64,000 nucleotides of DNA, taken from Flavobacterium selenitireducens (GTDB lineage Bacteria; Bacteroidota; Bacteroidia; Flavobacteriales; Flavobacteriaceae). This document shows, piece after piece, positions 26,746 through 36,181 of this stretch. How positions within the stretch are numbered: position 1 is the first letter of the stretch; each line of letters opens with the position of its first letter. The stretch covers positions 1 through 64,000 of the forward strand of contig NZ_JAAVIY010000001.1 of assembly GCF_014748335.1 (NCBI RefSeq), in the 5' to 3' direction. The position numbers and the translations under genes are program-made. A model generated the notes under the pieces. It made no database searches. It was not told the origin of the DNA and saw only the letters and a list, made by a program, of their open reading frames with translations.

Positions 26746-28512
26746 ATGTCTGAATTATTAAAAACACAAGAAGACTTTTTGAACAACTTCAACTGGGACA
26801 ATTACCAGGAAGGTATCGACGCCGTTGACGCGACGAACCTTAAGGAATTTGAGGACCTCGTTTCAAAAACCTTCATCGCAACAGATCAGGAAGAAGTAGT
26901 AGACGGAACTGTCGTTCGCATGACAGACCGTGACGTGATCGTCGACATCAACGCCAAATCAGAAGGTGTTATCTCGTTGAACGAATTCCGCTACAACCCG
27001 AACCTGAAAGTTGGAGACAAAGTAGAAGTTTTGATCGACGTTCGCGAGGACAAGACAGGACAACTTGTACTTTCTCACAGAAAAGCTAGAACCATCAAAT
27101 CATGGGATCGCGTCATCAATGCTCATGACACTGGCGAAATCGTAAACGGATTCGTGAAATGCCGCACTAAAGGTGGTATGATCGTTGACGTGTTTGGAAT
27201 CGAGGCGTTCCTGCCAGGTTCACAAATCGACGTGAAGCCAATCCGTGATTACGACGTTTACGTCAACAAAACCATGGAATTCAAAGTGGTGAAAATCAAC
27301 CACGAATTCAAGAATGTCGTCGTTTCCCACAAAGCGCTTATCGAGGCGGATATCGAAGTACAGAAGAAAGAGATCATCGGGCAGTTGCAAAAAGGCCAGG
27401 TTCTCGAAGGTGTCGTCAAAAACATCACTTCTTACGGAGTATTTATCGACCTTGGCGGCGTAGACGGTTTGATCCACATCACGGACCTTTCATGGTCGCG
27501 CATCAACCACCCGAGCGAAGTATTGGAGCTTGATCAGAAACTGAACGTCGTAATCCTCGACTTCGATGACGAAAAGACCCGTATCCAGCTAGGTTTGAAG
27601 CAGCTTAACGCTCACCCTTGGGATGCTCTTGACACGAACATCGCAGTTGGTGACAAAGTAAAAGGTAAAGTGGTCGTTATCGCTGACTACGGTGCTTTCA
27701 TCGAGGTTGCCGAAGGCGTTGAAGGATTGATCCACGTTTCTGAAATGTCTTGGTCAACGCACTTGCGTTCGGCTCAGGATTTCGTAAAAGTAGGTGATGT
27801 TGTCGAGGCTCAGATTTTGACCCTTGACCGCGAAGACCGCAAAATGTCTCTTGGTATCAAGCAATTGTCGCAAGATCCTTGGACAGACATCACGTCCAAG
27901 TATCCAGTTGGCTCGAAGCACACAGGTATCGTCCGCAACTTCACTAACTTCGGCGTTTTCGTTGAATTGGAAGAAGGAATCGACGGATTGATCTACATTT
28001 CTGACCTTTCCTGGACCAAGAAAGTGAAGCACCCATCTGAATTCGTGAACGTTGGTGATAAATTGGAAGTCGTTGTTCTTGAACTTGATGTTGACGGACG
28101 CAAACTTTCCCTTGGTCACAAACAAACGCAACCGAATCCTTGGGACAAGCACGAAGCTGCTTTCGGAGTTGGAACCGTACACAACGGAACGATCGCTGAA
28201 ATCGTCGACAAAGGCGCTACCGTAGATTTCGGTGATGACGTTGTCGCTTTCATCCCTGCACGTCACCTTGAAAAAGAAGACGGCAAGAAGTTGAAAAAAG
28301 GAGAAGTGGCAGACTTCAAAGTAATCGAATTCAACAAGGAATTCAAGCGCGTTGTCGCTTCCCACACGGCTACTTTCCGTGAGGAAGAAGAGAAAAACGT
28401 TCGCCAGTCGCAGGAATCGAACAACAACAACGCTTCGGCGCCAACGTTGGGAGACAACAACGACATCCTTGCTGGTTTGAAAGCCAAAATGGAGAAGAAC
28501 GAAAGAAAATAA
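26746..28512 (+). CDS. rpsA: 30S ribosomal protein S1
   Basis: A 588-residue S1 with six OB-fold S1 motifs; clear openings are VDGTVVRM near 57, VNGFVKCRTKGGMIVDV near 130, LEGVVKNITSYGVFIDLG near 220, VKGKVVVIADYGAFIEV near 305, HTGIVRNFTNFGVFVEL near 391 and HNGTIAEIVDKGATVDF near 479. S1 binds mRNA on the small subunit and is the main mRNA-recruiting protein in bacteria such as these that rarely use Shine-Dalgarno pairing. Codon choice is visibly more optimised than in its neighbours, as expected for high expression. Strong promoter and terminator frame it as a single-gene unit. Confidence 0.97.
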   Translation: MSELLKTQEDFLNNFNWDNYQEGIDAVDATNLKEFEDLVSKTFIATDQEEVVDGTVVRMTDRDVIVDINAKSEGVISLNEFRYNPNLKVGDKVEVLIDVREDKTGQLVLSHRKARTIKSWDRVINAHDTGEIVNGFVKCRTKGGMIVDVFGIEAFLPGSQIDVKPIRDYDVYVNKTMEFKVVKINHEFKNVVVSHKALIEADIEVQKKEIIGQLQKGQVLEGVVKNITSYGVFIDLGGVDGLIHITDLSWSRINHPSEVLELDQKLNVVILDFDDEKTRIQLGLKQLNAHPWDALDTNIAVGDKVKGKVVVIADYGAFIEVAEGVEGLIHVSEMSWSTHLRSAQDFVKVGDVVEAQILTLDREDRKMSLGIKQLSQDPWTDITSKYPVGSKHTGIVRNFTNFGVFVELEEGIDGLIYISDLSWTKKVKHPSEFVNVGDKLEVVVLELDVDGRKLSLGHKQTQPNPWDKHEAAFGVGTVHNGTIAEIVDKGATVDFGDDVVAFIPARHLEKEDGKKLKKGEVADFKVIEFNKEFKRVVASHTATFREEEEKNVRQSQESNNNNASAPTLGDNNDILAGLKAKMEKNERK

Positions 28513-28532
28513 TTCTTATCGTAATTGATAGA

Positions 28533-28562
28533 AGCCTCGTGGAAACACGGGGCTTTTTTTAT
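28533..28562 (+). terminator. Terminator after rpsA
   Basis: AGCCTCGTG pairs with CACGGGGCT (9 bp, one G-T) around a GAAA tetraloop, followed by a T run. Confidence 0.88.
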
Positions 28563-28665
28563 CCGATAACTTCATCACCCAATTTAAAAGAAGATAGTTC
28601 GTCGAAATGACGATCTATAAAACAGGGCATTCGCGCCAAATCCCTATCTTTAAAAAAAACTTCTG

Positions 28666-29628
28666 ATGAAACTAGGCATCCTGCTCACATCCGAACACCG
28701 GCTTTTAAGCGTCGCTGCCATGCTGGACGTATTCCAAACCGTCAACCGATTCTACGAAGAAGCCGGGCTTGAGCCGTTTTTTGACATCCGTCTGCTACAG
28801 TTGGGCGAAGGCGAATCGATGTATTCGGGATACGCGCCTGCTTCCATCCGGGCAGGTGAACATTGCGACCTCATACTGGTTCCAGCTTTCAAACCCGAAG
28901 CAATGCCGACGCTGTTGTCGCAAAACCGCGAATGGTTTCCGTGGCTTGTCAGGCAATATTCCAAAGGGGCGCATATCGCGAGTTTTTGTACGGGCGCTTT
29001 TTTGCTGGCCGCGACCGGTTTGCTCGACGGAAAACCTGCCACGACTCACATCAATGCGGAATATGCGTTCGCTTCCTCATTTCCCAACGTCCAGATCCAG
29101 GCCGATGCGGTCGTAACCGAGATGGATCGGATTTATACAAGCGGAGGGGCCACGAACAGTTTCCATTTAATGATTTACCTGATTGAGAAATTCTGTAACC
29201 GCTCCGTGGCGGTGCGAACGGCAAAGGTTTTTTCAGTCGACATTGACCGTAAACAGCAGACCTACTTCGGGACGTTTCTTCCGATAGAAGATCACGGGGA
29301 CGACCTGGTAAAACAGGCGCAGTCGAAAATCAAGAAAAGTTTTCGGGAAGCGAACACCATAGAAGAAATTATCGTGGACGTCCCTGCGAGCCGCCGAAAC
29401 CTTGTACGACGGTTTAAGCAAGCCACGGGCATCACGCCAATCGAGTACCTGCAAAAAACGCGTATCGAGGCGGCCAAGCAGTTACTCGAGCAATCGCGAC
29501 AAAGCGTCCAGGAGGTAATGCTCGATTCGGGTTATAACGATCTGAAATCATTTCGCATCCTGTTCAAGAAGAACGTTGGCATGACGCCGACTGCTTATCG
29601 CGATAAGTTCAACGCTTTTGCATCATGA
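28666..29628 (+). CDS. GlxA-type AraC-family transcriptional regulator
   Basis: A 320-residue regulator with an N-terminal DJ-1/PfpI-like domain (ILLTSEHRLLSVAAMLDVF at the start; FCTGAFLLAATGLLDGKPATTH near 110, with the cysteine of the nucleophile elbow present) and a C-terminal AraC helix-turn-helix pair (ASRRNLVRRFKQATGITPIEYL near 245 and SGYNDLKSFRILFKKNVGMTP near 290). GlxA-type proteins sense small metabolites. The stop overlaps the next ATG (ATGA), so it is coupled to a small membrane protein, a likely target or partner. Confidence 0.9.
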   Translation: MKLGILLTSEHRLLSVAAMLDVFQTVNRFYEEAGLEPFFDIRLLQLGEGESMYSGYAPASIRAGEHCDLILVPAFKPEAMPTLLSQNREWFPWLVRQYSKGAHIASFCTGAFLLAATGLLDGKPATTHINAEYAFASSFPNVQIQADAVVTEMDRIYTSGGATNSFHLMIYLIEKFCNRSVAVRTAKVFSVDIDRKQQTYFGTFLPIEDHGDDLVKQAQSKIKKSFREANTIEEIIVDVPASRRNLVRRFKQATGITPIEYLQKTRIEAAKQLLEQSRQSVQEVMLDSGYNDLKSFRILFKKNVGMTPTAYRDKFNAFAS

Positions 29629-30089
29629 TCAAGCGCAATGGAATAGGCATACTGACGGTTTCGGTCGGATTGGTATTTTTTTGGTTCGGGTTCCTCAAGT
29701 TTTTCGGCAGCCTGAGTGCCGCCGACGAAATCGCCTCACGCACGATCTCGTGGCTTACATTGGGCTACCTCAATGAAGAAATAAGCATGCCTGTTTTGGG
29801 CGTGATCGAATGCGTAATAGGACTCGGTATCCTGACGCGCAAGTTTATGAAATACGTGATCCACCTGATGTATTTCCAGATGGCCGGCACGCTTCTGCCA
29901 CTTGCGATTTTTACATCTGATACCTGGAAGCAGCCGTTTGTCCCGACGCTGGAAGGCCAGTATATCATCAAGAACAGCATTTTGATTTCGGTGGCCATCG
30001 TGCTTCACGTCATTTCAAAAGGAGGGAAGCTCATCGCAGATCCGGAAGTGGCGCAGAAAGCAGAGAAAGATGAGGAGCGGAAGAAGTAG
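29625..30089 (+). CDS. Small membrane protein, DoxX/DUF417-like
   Basis: A 154-residue protein with four predicted membrane helices, the opening LVFFWFGFLKFFGSL, and a C-terminal PTLEGQYIIKNSILIS segment that resembles DUF417 (YkgB) and DoxX-type proteins. A charged tail (KAEKDEERKK) follows the last helix. Function unknown. Its ATG overlaps the stop of the GlxA-type regulator, suggesting it is controlled by, or works with, that regulator. Confidence 0.7.
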   Translation: MIKRNGIGILTVSVGLVFFWFGFLKFFGSLSAADEIASRTISWLTLGYLNEEISMPVLGVIECVIGLGILTRKFMKYVIHLMYFQMAGTLLPLAIFTSDTWKQPFVPTLEGQYIIKNSILISVAIVLHVISKGGKLIADPEVAQKAEKDEERKK

Positions 30090-30192
30090 TTTGGGTTTTA
30101 ACAATTTCGGTGGTTTTTCTGTATGGAAATTGTCGTTTTGTAGAGTAACTTGCGTATGGGTGGGCACGCTAAGGCCGTGTCTCCAAAAAGTC

Positions 30193-30236
30193 AAAAAAAA
30201 GAGCCGCAACTCTCACTTTTATGCGAATTGCGGCTC
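30193..30236 (-). terminator. Terminator of fumC
   Basis: GAGCCGCAA at 30201-30209 pairs with TTGCGGCTC at 30228-30236; the A run to its left is a T tract on the minus strand. The loop of 18 bases is rather large. Confidence 0.75.
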
Positions 30237-30263
30237 GTCCCAACATCGTTGAAATTCCTGAAT

Positions 30264-31670
30264 CTAGACGGTTTTCAAGCTTCCAACCATTTCCTCAGGT
30301 TTTACCCATGCGTCGAAATCGTCTGCCGAAACATAACCCAAACGAACAGCCTCGTCCTTCAACGTCGTGCCGTTTTTGTGGGCTGTCTGTGCGATTTCAG
30401 CAGCTTTGTAGTATCCGATTTTGGTGTTCAGCGCCGTGACCAACATCAGTGAATTGTCTACCAATTCCTTAATGCGTTTATGGTTGGGTTCTATCCCTTG
30501 AGCACAGTGTTCGTCGAAAGAAACGCAAGCGTCGCCTATCAGTCGCGCTGACTGAAGGAAATTGGCCGCCATCAACGGCTTGAAAACGTTGAGTTCATAA
30601 TGACCTTGCGTCCCGCCGATGGTGATCGCCACATCGTTGCCCATGACCTGGGCGCAAACCATCGTGAGGGCTTCACATTGCGTCGGATTTACTTTTCCAG
30701 GCATGATCGACGATCCCGGCTCGTTTTCAGGAATAAAAATCTCGCCTATTCCCGAACGTGGTCCCGATGCCATCATGCGGATATCGTTCGCAATCTTGTT
30801 CAAAGAAACCGCCAACTGTTTCAATGCTCCGTGCGTCTCCACAATCGCATCGTGGGAAGCGAGCGCCTCAAATTTATTGGGAGCCGTAACGAATGGATGT
30901 CCTGTGAACTTCGCTATGTATTCTGCTACTTTCACATCGTAACCGTCGGGCGTATTCAATCCTGTTCCTACCGCTGTTCCGCCAAGAGCCAATTCGGAAA
31001 GATGTGCCAATGTATTTTTTACGGCTTTGAGACCGTAGTTGAGTTGGGCCACGTAACCGGAAAGCTCTTGTCCCAAAGTCAGGGGAGTAGCATCCATCAA
31101 ATGCGTGCGTCCGATCTTAACGACGTCCATGTAAGCTTCCGATTTTGCCTTGAGGGTATCGCGCAATTTCTCGACGCCCGGAATCGTAACTTCCACGACG
31201 GCCTTATAGGCGGCGATGTGCATTCCTGTCGGATACGTGTCGTTTGAAGATTGGGATTTGTTCACATCGTCATTGGCTTTTACGACGGCTTCGCCTTCCC
31301 CGATTTTAAACCCGGCCAACACCTGTGCGCGATTGGCGATCACTTCGTTGACGTTCATGTTCGACTGCGTTCCCGAACCAGTTTGCCAGATCACAAGCGG
31401 AAATTCGCTGTCGAGCTTACCTTCGAGTATTTCATCGCAAACCGAGGCAATGGCGTCGCGTTTTTCAACAGAAAGCACGCCAAGGTCATGATTGGCGTAG
31501 GCCGCCGCTTTTTTGAGGTAAGCAAATCCCTCGACGATTTCTGTCGGCATGGAACCCGACGGGCCAATTTTGAAGTTGTTGCGCGAACGCTCGGTTTGGG
31601 CGCCCCAGTACTTGTCTGAAGGGACTTTCACTTCGCCCATGGTGTCTTTTTCTATTCTGTATTCCATCAT
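30264..31670 (-). CDS. fumC: Class II fumarate hydratase
   Basis: A 468-residue fumarase (fumarate to malate in the TCA cycle). Seen: the start region [16 protein letters not shown], the substrate loop [11 protein letters not shown] near 140, [12 protein letters not shown] near 190, and the superfamily signature [11 protein letters not shown] near 320. It is the iron-free, tetrameric type. Two consecutive ATGs (31670 and 31667) are possible starts. A perfect 20-base inverted repeat lies just upstream of the gene. Confidence 0.96.
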   Translation of the reverse strand: MMEYRIEKDTMGEVKVPSDKYWGAQTERSRNNFKIGPSGSMPTEIVEGFAYLKKAAAYANHDLGVLSVEKRDAIASVCDEILEGKLDSEFPLVIWQTGSGTQSNMNVNEVIANRAQVLAGFKIGEGEAVVKANDDVNKSQSSNDTYPTGMHIAAYKAVVEVTIPGVEKLRDTLKAKSEAYMDVVKIGRTHLMDATPLTLGQELSGYVAQLNYGLKAVKNTLAHLSELALGGTAVGTGLNTPDGYDVKVAEYIAKFTGHPFVTAPNKFEALASHDAIVETHGALKQLAVSLNKIANDIRMMASGPRSGIGEIFIPENEPGSSIMPGKVNPTQCEALTMVCAQVMGNDVAITIGGTQGHYELNVFKPLMAANFLQSARLIGDACVSFDEHCAQGIEPNHKRIKELVDNSLMLVTALNTKIGYYKAAEIAQTAHKNGTTLKDEAVRLGYVSADDFDAWVKPEEMVGSLKTV

Positions 31671-31691
31671 TTGTTAATTAGCGAATTTAAT

Positions 31692-31740
31692 AATTAGCGA
31701 ATTAGCGAATGAAAGGCTACCATTCGCTAATTCGCTAATT
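31692..31740. repeat. Perfect 20-bp inverted repeat built from AATTAGCG units
   Basis: The arm at 31692-31711 (two direct AATTAGCG units plus AATG) is exactly complementary to 31721-31740, with a 9-base loop. A partial third unit precedes it at 31677-31685. It lies between fumC and a divergent small gene; without a T tract it is not a normal terminator. AT-rich units of this kind recur at 55320-55372. Confidence 0.85.
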
Positions 31741-31803
31741 GACTCATTATCTCATTGTCCAAATTTACGCCGAAATCTTTGTTAATAAAAATGAAACCCA
31801 GCC

Positions 31804-31834
31804 TTGGACAGCAAAAATACTATCGCTACATTTG
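31804..31834 (+). promoter_or_regulatory. Promoter of the 55-residue membrane protein gene
   Basis: TTG at 31804-31806, 20 bases, then TACATTTG at 31827-31834, both exact consensus matches. Transcription should begin near 31840, about 22 bases before the ATG at 31862. Confidence 0.7.
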
Positions 31835-31861
31835 CGTATAATTCAAAAAATTCCGGAACAC

Positions 31862-32029
31862 ATGTTTGAATTTCAACAATACCTAGGCTTTTTGATGTTC
31901 CTGTGTATCTTCACCATGGGATTTTGGCTGATGCTTTTCCTTGTCAACTTTGTATTTTACTGGGTTGCGGGAGCCAGCTGGGAACTTTGGAAAGAGAAGA
32001 GAGCCGCTAAGAAACTAGGTGATCAGTAA
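31862..32029 (+). CDS. Small membrane protein, 55 residues
   Basis: An ATG-started frame of 55 residues: a short amphipathic start (MFEFQQYLG), a long hydrophobic stretch of about 30 residues (residues 9-38) able to form one or two helices, then WELWKEKRAAKK, a basic cytoplasmic end. The frame continues upstream to 31739, but that part holds the promoter. I do not recognise the family. A consensus promoter at the right distance and a terminator after it show that it is a real single-gene unit. Confidence 0.72.
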   Translation: MFEFQQYLGFLMFLCIFTMGFWLMLFLVNFVFYWVAGASWELWKEKRAAKKLGDQ

Positions 32030-32055
32030 ATCGGTAGTCTAGAAACCGATTTTGG

Positions 32056-32089
32056 GAAAGGAGGTCTTTTGGCTTCCTTTTTTTATTTG
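32056..32089 (+). terminator. Terminator after the small membrane protein gene
   Basis: AAAGGAGG pairs with GCTTCCTTT-type sequence (8 bp, one G-T) around TCTTTTGG, followed by seven T. Confidence 0.65.
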
Positions 32090-32223
32090 TGGATTTTTGG
32101 GTTCGCAAAAAAGCCGCCACCACCCACCCGTAAATTTACCGCCATCATCAATAACCCAAATACAGAAAAACTGTATATTTTCTTAATAATACATGCCACA
32201 CGTCCAATAATCCCAAACCAAAT

Positions 32224-32258
32224 AAAAAAAAACGCCAGACAAATTGCCTGGCGTTTTT
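32224..32258 (-). terminator. Terminator of the TonB-dependent receptor gene
   Basis: AAAACGCCAG pairs with CTGGCGTTTT across a nine-base loop; the A run on the left gives the T tract for the minus-strand transcript. Confidence 0.82.
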
Positions 32259-32278
32259 CATTAAGTAAAAGATGATTC

Positions 32279-34732
32279 TTAACCCGGGAACTCTTCCGAG
32301 CCTCCGCCTTCGCCATCACGCGGCTGGCGATCGCGTTCCCGCTCGTTTTTGGCTTTGTTGAAGCGATAGGTGAGTGACAAGGTAATTTGTCTCACACGCC
32401 ATTGCATTTCGCTATAGGAATCGAGCCTTCCCGGAAGGTAGGTCTCGTTGATGCGTTTGCGTGAATTGAAAACGTCCTGTACGTTTAGCGCAACGGTCCC
32501 TTTTTCTTTCAGGATGTCTTTGCTGAAGCCGAGGTTCATGCTCGGTACGCCGCGGCTTTTCCCTTGGGCATTGGTTTGTGGACCGTTGTAGTTGAAGTTC
32601 GTCTGCCAGTCGATCTTGTACGGAAGATTGACTTTCGAAGTAAGCCTCGTCGACCACGAATACGCCACGTTGTCGAAATCCTCGGTAAAGGCGTCGCCGT
32701 TCGAAAGCACATAACTGTAGTCACCTTGGGTTTCGTTGCGGAAGACGTTGAAGTTGCTGTTGAGCTTCCACCACTTGAACGGTGAATAGTTGAGCGTGAA
32801 TTCAAATCCGGCGCGATATTCCTTGCCGAGGTTGATTGGCGTCGTCAGGATGACCGGCGTCGAGGTGCCGTCTCCGTTGTCGACTGTTTCCCCAGAATCA
32901 CGTCGGACAAACTGGAACGAGTCGGTGGTGACGTTGACGAACAACGAAGTACTGAACGTAAGCTTTCTCCAACGCTTCAAATAACCCAAATCGAAAGAGT
33001 TGCTGAACGCAGGGTCGAGATCAGGATTTCCCTGGAACAAGTTGATGTTGCTCGAGTAATTCGAAAACGGGTTGAGCAGGCGACCGCGCGGGCGCGAAAT
33101 ACGTCGGCTATAGCTGAGTGACACGTTGCTTTCGTCTCCCAGTTCATACGTCAGGAAAAGGCTCGGAAAGAAGTTGTTGTAATGTTTGTTGTTGTAATCC
33201 TGCGTATACAATTGGTTGATGTCGATATTGGAATCTTCCCAACGCAATCCCGCCAAATACGAGAATTTCCCGTATTTGGAACCATACTGCATATAGAGCG
33301 CGTTGATTTTTTCTTTGTAATCCAACTTGTTCGTGAAGTCGTAATCGAGGACGTAAAGGCCCGTATCCGTATCGAGTTGGCCGACGCTGTAATCAGTCAG
33401 CACACGGTTGAATTCGCCTTTGTAACCTGCTTCGAATTGGCTGTCTTTCCCAATCGGAAGCACATAATCGGCCATAAAGACGTTGCGGTTCTGGTCCTGT
33501 ATATTCGTCGTACGCTCGTCCCCGAAATTGATGTTGGCGATATCGTTGTCCTGATTGATCGAAAATTGTCCGTTAAGCGTGAGTTTATGGCCTTCTTTCT
33601 TGAAATTTTTGGTGATGTTCGTCGAATACTCGAAGTTCTCATCCTTTCCTTCTTCATCGCTGAATCGGGTCGTCATTCCGGTAAAATTCCGGTCTGCGTC
33701 ATAATTGTAGAACTTTACGGTTTCCGGATTGTTGTTGTTGAAGATGCGCAAGTTGATCTGGTTGGTCCACGTCAATGACTTGTCGATATACCAATCGAAA
33801 CCGGTAGTGGTGTTGTAACCTTTGTTGAGGCGCTCGTTCTCGCGTCTTTCGTTAGTATAACTCCTCGTCGAGTTGTCTGCGTTGAGATAACGGGTGTCCG
33901 TAAGGGAATTTCCAGGACTTGTGCGGTAATTGTAACCCGTTGTGGTAAAGACATTGATCTTGTCTGACTTAAAGTTTAAGTTGCCCGACAACCCATAGTT
34001 TTCAGGATCGCCGACGGTTCCGATAAACGTGCCGTTGACACCTTGATTCTTGCCCTTCTTAAGGATGATGTTGAGCAAACCGCCACCGCCTTCAGAATCG
34101 TATCGGGCCGACGGGTTGGTTACGACTTCGACCTTTTCGATGGCGTCGGCCGGAATCAGTCGCAATGCGTCGGTGATGCTGATGGCGTTCGAAGGCTTCC
34201 CGTCGATCAGGATGCGGACGTTCTCATTTCCGCGAAGGCTGATCGTACCGTCCTGGTCTACGGAAACCGATGGGATATTGTCGAGGACGTCGCTGACAGT
34301 TCCGCCTTTTACGAGTAGATCCTGGCCGACGTTGTAGACTTTTTTGTCAAGTTTTATCTCCACCGTGGTGCGCTCGGCGCGAACGACTACCTCGTTTAGC
34401 AATTGCGAGTCTTCAGACAATTCCACATTCTGGAGCCTGGTTTCTTTGGTAATGCTTTGGTTCTTGAGTTCGTATGATTTGAATGAAATAAATTCGAATC
34501 GGATGTCATACACACCTTGGGCGACTTCTATCGAGTATTCACCTTTGCTGTCGGTGATGCCGCCTGCTACAGGTTTGGTATCTCCAGGCTTGAGAAAAGT
34601 GACGGTAGCGTATTCAAGAGGTTGCTTGGTGGTCTTCTCGGTAATTTTCCCCGATACCTTGACCTTTTGGGCATTGGCGGTCGCGAAACCTAAAGAAAGG
34701 ACGGCCACCAAAAGCCATTGGAATAATTTCAT
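32279..34732 (-). CDS. TonB-dependent outer membrane receptor
   Basis: An 817-residue outer membrane receptor: signal peptide ending in ATANAQ, a carboxypeptidase-regulatory-like domain (about 24-105), a plug domain (YNVGQDLLVKGGTVSDVLDNIPSV near 130 and LRGNENVRILIDGKPS near 165), and a long beta-barrel typical of the Bacteroidetes outer-membrane-beta-barrel subfamily. The end is odd: an Arg/Glu/Gly-rich tail (about 25 residues, ending SEEFPG) after the last barrel strand, where an aromatic would be usual. No SusD-like partner is present, so this is a stand-alone receptor; the ligand is unknown. Confidence 0.92.
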   Translation of the reverse strand: MKLFQWLLVAVLSLGFATANAQKVKVSGKITEKTTKQPLEYATVTFLKPGDTKPVAGGITDSKGEYSIEVAQGVYDIRFEFISFKSYELKNQSITKETRLQNVELSEDSQLLNEVVVRAERTTVEIKLDKKVYNVGQDLLVKGGTVSDVLDNIPSVSVDQDGTISLRGNENVRILIDGKPSNAISITDALRLIPADAIEKVEVVTNPSARYDSEGGGGLLNIILKKGKNQGVNGTFIGTVGDPENYGLSGNLNFKSDKINVFTTTGYNYRTSPGNSLTDTRYLNADNSTRSYTNERRENERLNKGYNTTTGFDWYIDKSLTWTNQINLRIFNNNNPETVKFYNYDADRNFTGMTTRFSDEEGKDENFEYSTNITKNFKKEGHKLTLNGQFSINQDNDIANINFGDERTTNIQDQNRNVFMADYVLPIGKDSQFEAGYKGEFNRVLTDYSVGQLDTDTGLYVLDYDFTNKLDYKEKINALYMQYGSKYGKFSYLAGLRWEDSNIDINQLYTQDYNNKHYNNFFPSLFLTYELGDESNVSLSYSRRISRPRGRLLNPFSNYSSNINLFQGNPDLDPAFSNSFDLGYLKRWRKLTFSTSLFVNVTTDSFQFVRRDSGETVDNGDGTSTPVILTTPINLGKEYRAGFEFTLNYSPFKWWKLNSNFNVFRNETQGDYSYVLSNGDAFTEDFDNVAYSWSTRLTSKVNLPYKIDWQTNFNYNGPQTNAQGKSRGVPSMNLGFSKDILKEKGTVALNVQDVFNSRKRINETYLPGRLDSYSEMQWRVRQITLSLTYRFNKAKNERERDRQPRDGEGGGSEEFPG

Positions 34733-34766
34733 ACAAAAAGTGGGTTTAATTTGCGGTGTTGGAATG

Positions 34767-34774
34767 CAAAAGTA
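34767..34774 (-). promoter_or_regulatory. -7 element of the receptor promoter
   Basis: TACTTTTG on the minus strand (read from 34774 to 34767), 34 bases before the ATG. TTG triplets upstream are at 14 or 24 bases, so the -33 element is uncertain. Confidence 0.55.
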
Positions 34775-34823
34775 GCCTTTGGTTTACCCAACGAATCACA
34801 AGGTTTTGTTAAACTGGATGTGG

Positions 34824-35162
34824 TCAGAACACTTCCGAGGCGGCTTCGGCAGGGCGGGCGACAACCGCTTTGTTGCCGTTGATGACGATAGGGCGCTGGA
34901 TCAGGACAGGATTTTTGACAAGTATCCTCACAATATCGTCATGCGATAATTCGAGTTTCCGGAACGGCTGCCAATCGGCTTCGTTCGTCCTGACGATCTC
35001 GATGGGCCTGAGTTTCAGTTTTTTGAGCAAGGCTTTCAGTTCCCGGAATTTGAGCGGCCTCTTTAAATAGTCGACGATTTCATATTCGCACCCTGAAGCG
35101 TCTAAAAACGCCAGGCATTCGCGCGACTTTCCGCATCGGTTGTTGTGAAGTATCTGAATCAT
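34824..35162 (-). CDS. arsC: ArsC family protein (arsenate reductase, glutaredoxin type)
   Basis: A 112-residue thioredoxin-fold protein of the ArsC family with the catalytic Cys10 in NNRCGKSRE and the conserved Arg in VLIQRPIV near 90, both needed for arsenate reduction in glutaredoxin-linked enzymes. ArsC homologues in Bacteroidetes are often annotated so without an ars operon; none is present here, so arsenate reduction is possible but unproven. It has its own consensus promoter. Confidence 0.87.
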   Translation of the reverse strand: MIQILHNNRCGKSRECLAFLDASGCEYEIVDYLKRPLKFRELKALLKKLKLRPIEIVRTNEADWQPFRKLELSHDDIVRILVKNPVLIQRPIVINGNKAVVARPAEAASEVF

Positions 35163-35188
35163 TTAAGCTGCTTTTCTAAAATCCGATG

Positions 35189-35217
35189 CAAAATTAAACT
35201 AAATTAGAAGTCCTCAA
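35189..35217 (-). promoter_or_regulatory. Promoter of the arsC-like gene
   Basis: On the minus strand TTG (35217-35215), 18 bases, TAATTTTG (35196-35189). Predicted transcript start is about 20 bases before the ATG. The element lies close to the start of the divergent CPBP gene. Confidence 0.7.
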
Positions 35218-35230
35218 ACAAACGCGCCAT

Positions 35231-36181
35231 ATGTTCATCGAACAAGCATACAAAGGTGACAACACGCCTTGGAAAGTGTTGATTACGACATTTCTGACAA
35301 CGGGGATTTTCCTGGTCAACGTTGCCGTGTTTTTCTTCGTGCCGCGGGAACGGACAGACGCAATGTACGAAGCGCTGAAAAAGACACCGAAACTGCTTGG
35401 GATGGTCGTCAACCTGCTGCCGTTCGTCCTGCTGTTGGGATTGTTGTTGTTCCTGGTGGTTTACCTCCACGAGAGAAGCGTGACGAGCCTGACGACCTCG
35501 CGCCCGCGAATTGACTTCCGACGGGTACTATTCGCCTTTTTGTGCGTGACCACATTGATCGTGTCAACGTTTTTCATCGGCTATGCCATCGACGACAGCA
35601 ACGTGGCCTGGAATTTCCAGCCCGAAAAATTCGCTGTCTTGTTCGTGCTTGCCATTATTTTGTTTCCGATACAGATCGCCTTCGAGGAATACCTGTTCCG
35701 CGGTTTCCTGATGCAACAAATCGGCATTGCGACCCTGAGCCGTTTCGCGCCGCTTTTGACCACCTCTGTGTGTTTCGGGATTTTCCACGGCGCCAACCCG
35801 GAAGTGAATGAGCTCGGCTACGGCATCATGGCGTTTTACATCGGTACGGGATTCCTGCTCGGCATCATGACGCTTATGGACGAAGGCATCGAGTTGAGCC
35901 TTGGCTATCATTTGGCGAACAACCTCATGGCCGTGTTGCTGATATCGTCTGATTTCTCGGCCATTCAGAGCGACGCCTTGTTTCGCCTTACGGAAGAAGC
36001 GCCTCCACAGGAAACCCTTAACGAAATGATTGTCTCAATGCTGGTCACGTATCCGCTGCTACTTTTCATTTTTGCCAAACGATACAAGTGGCACGACTGG
36101 AAAGGAAAACTTTTCGGAAAAGTCGCAACCCGTTTAATCCAAACCACTGGAAATTATGAAAACGATTCCAACTTACAATAG
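35231..36181 (+). CDS. CPBP family intramembrane metalloprotease
   Basis: A 316-residue polytopic membrane protein with the CPBP/Abi signature: motif 1 FEEYLFRG near residue 154, motif 2 FGIFHGAN near 178, and motif 3 YHLANNLMA near 225. These residues form the glutamate/histidine active site of Rce1-like proteases. The substrate is unknown. It overlaps the following menE by 26 bases, so the two are co-translated, yet no functional link between them is known to me. Confidence 0.9.
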   Translation: MFIEQAYKGDNTPWKVLITTFLTTGIFLVNVAVFFFVPRERTDAMYEALKKTPKLLGMVVNLLPFVLLLGLLLFLVVYLHERSVTSLTTSRPRIDFRRVLFAFLCVTTLIVSTFFIGYAIDDSNVAWNFQPEKFAVLFVLAIILFPIQIAFEEYLFRGFLMQQIGIATLSRFAPLLTTSVCFGIFHGANPEVNELGYGIMAFYIGTGFLLGIMTLMDEGIELSLGYHLANNLMAVLLISSDFSAIQSDALFRLTEEAPPQETLNEMIVSMLVTYPLLLFIFAKRYKWHDWKGKLFGKVATRLIQTTGNYENDSNLQ

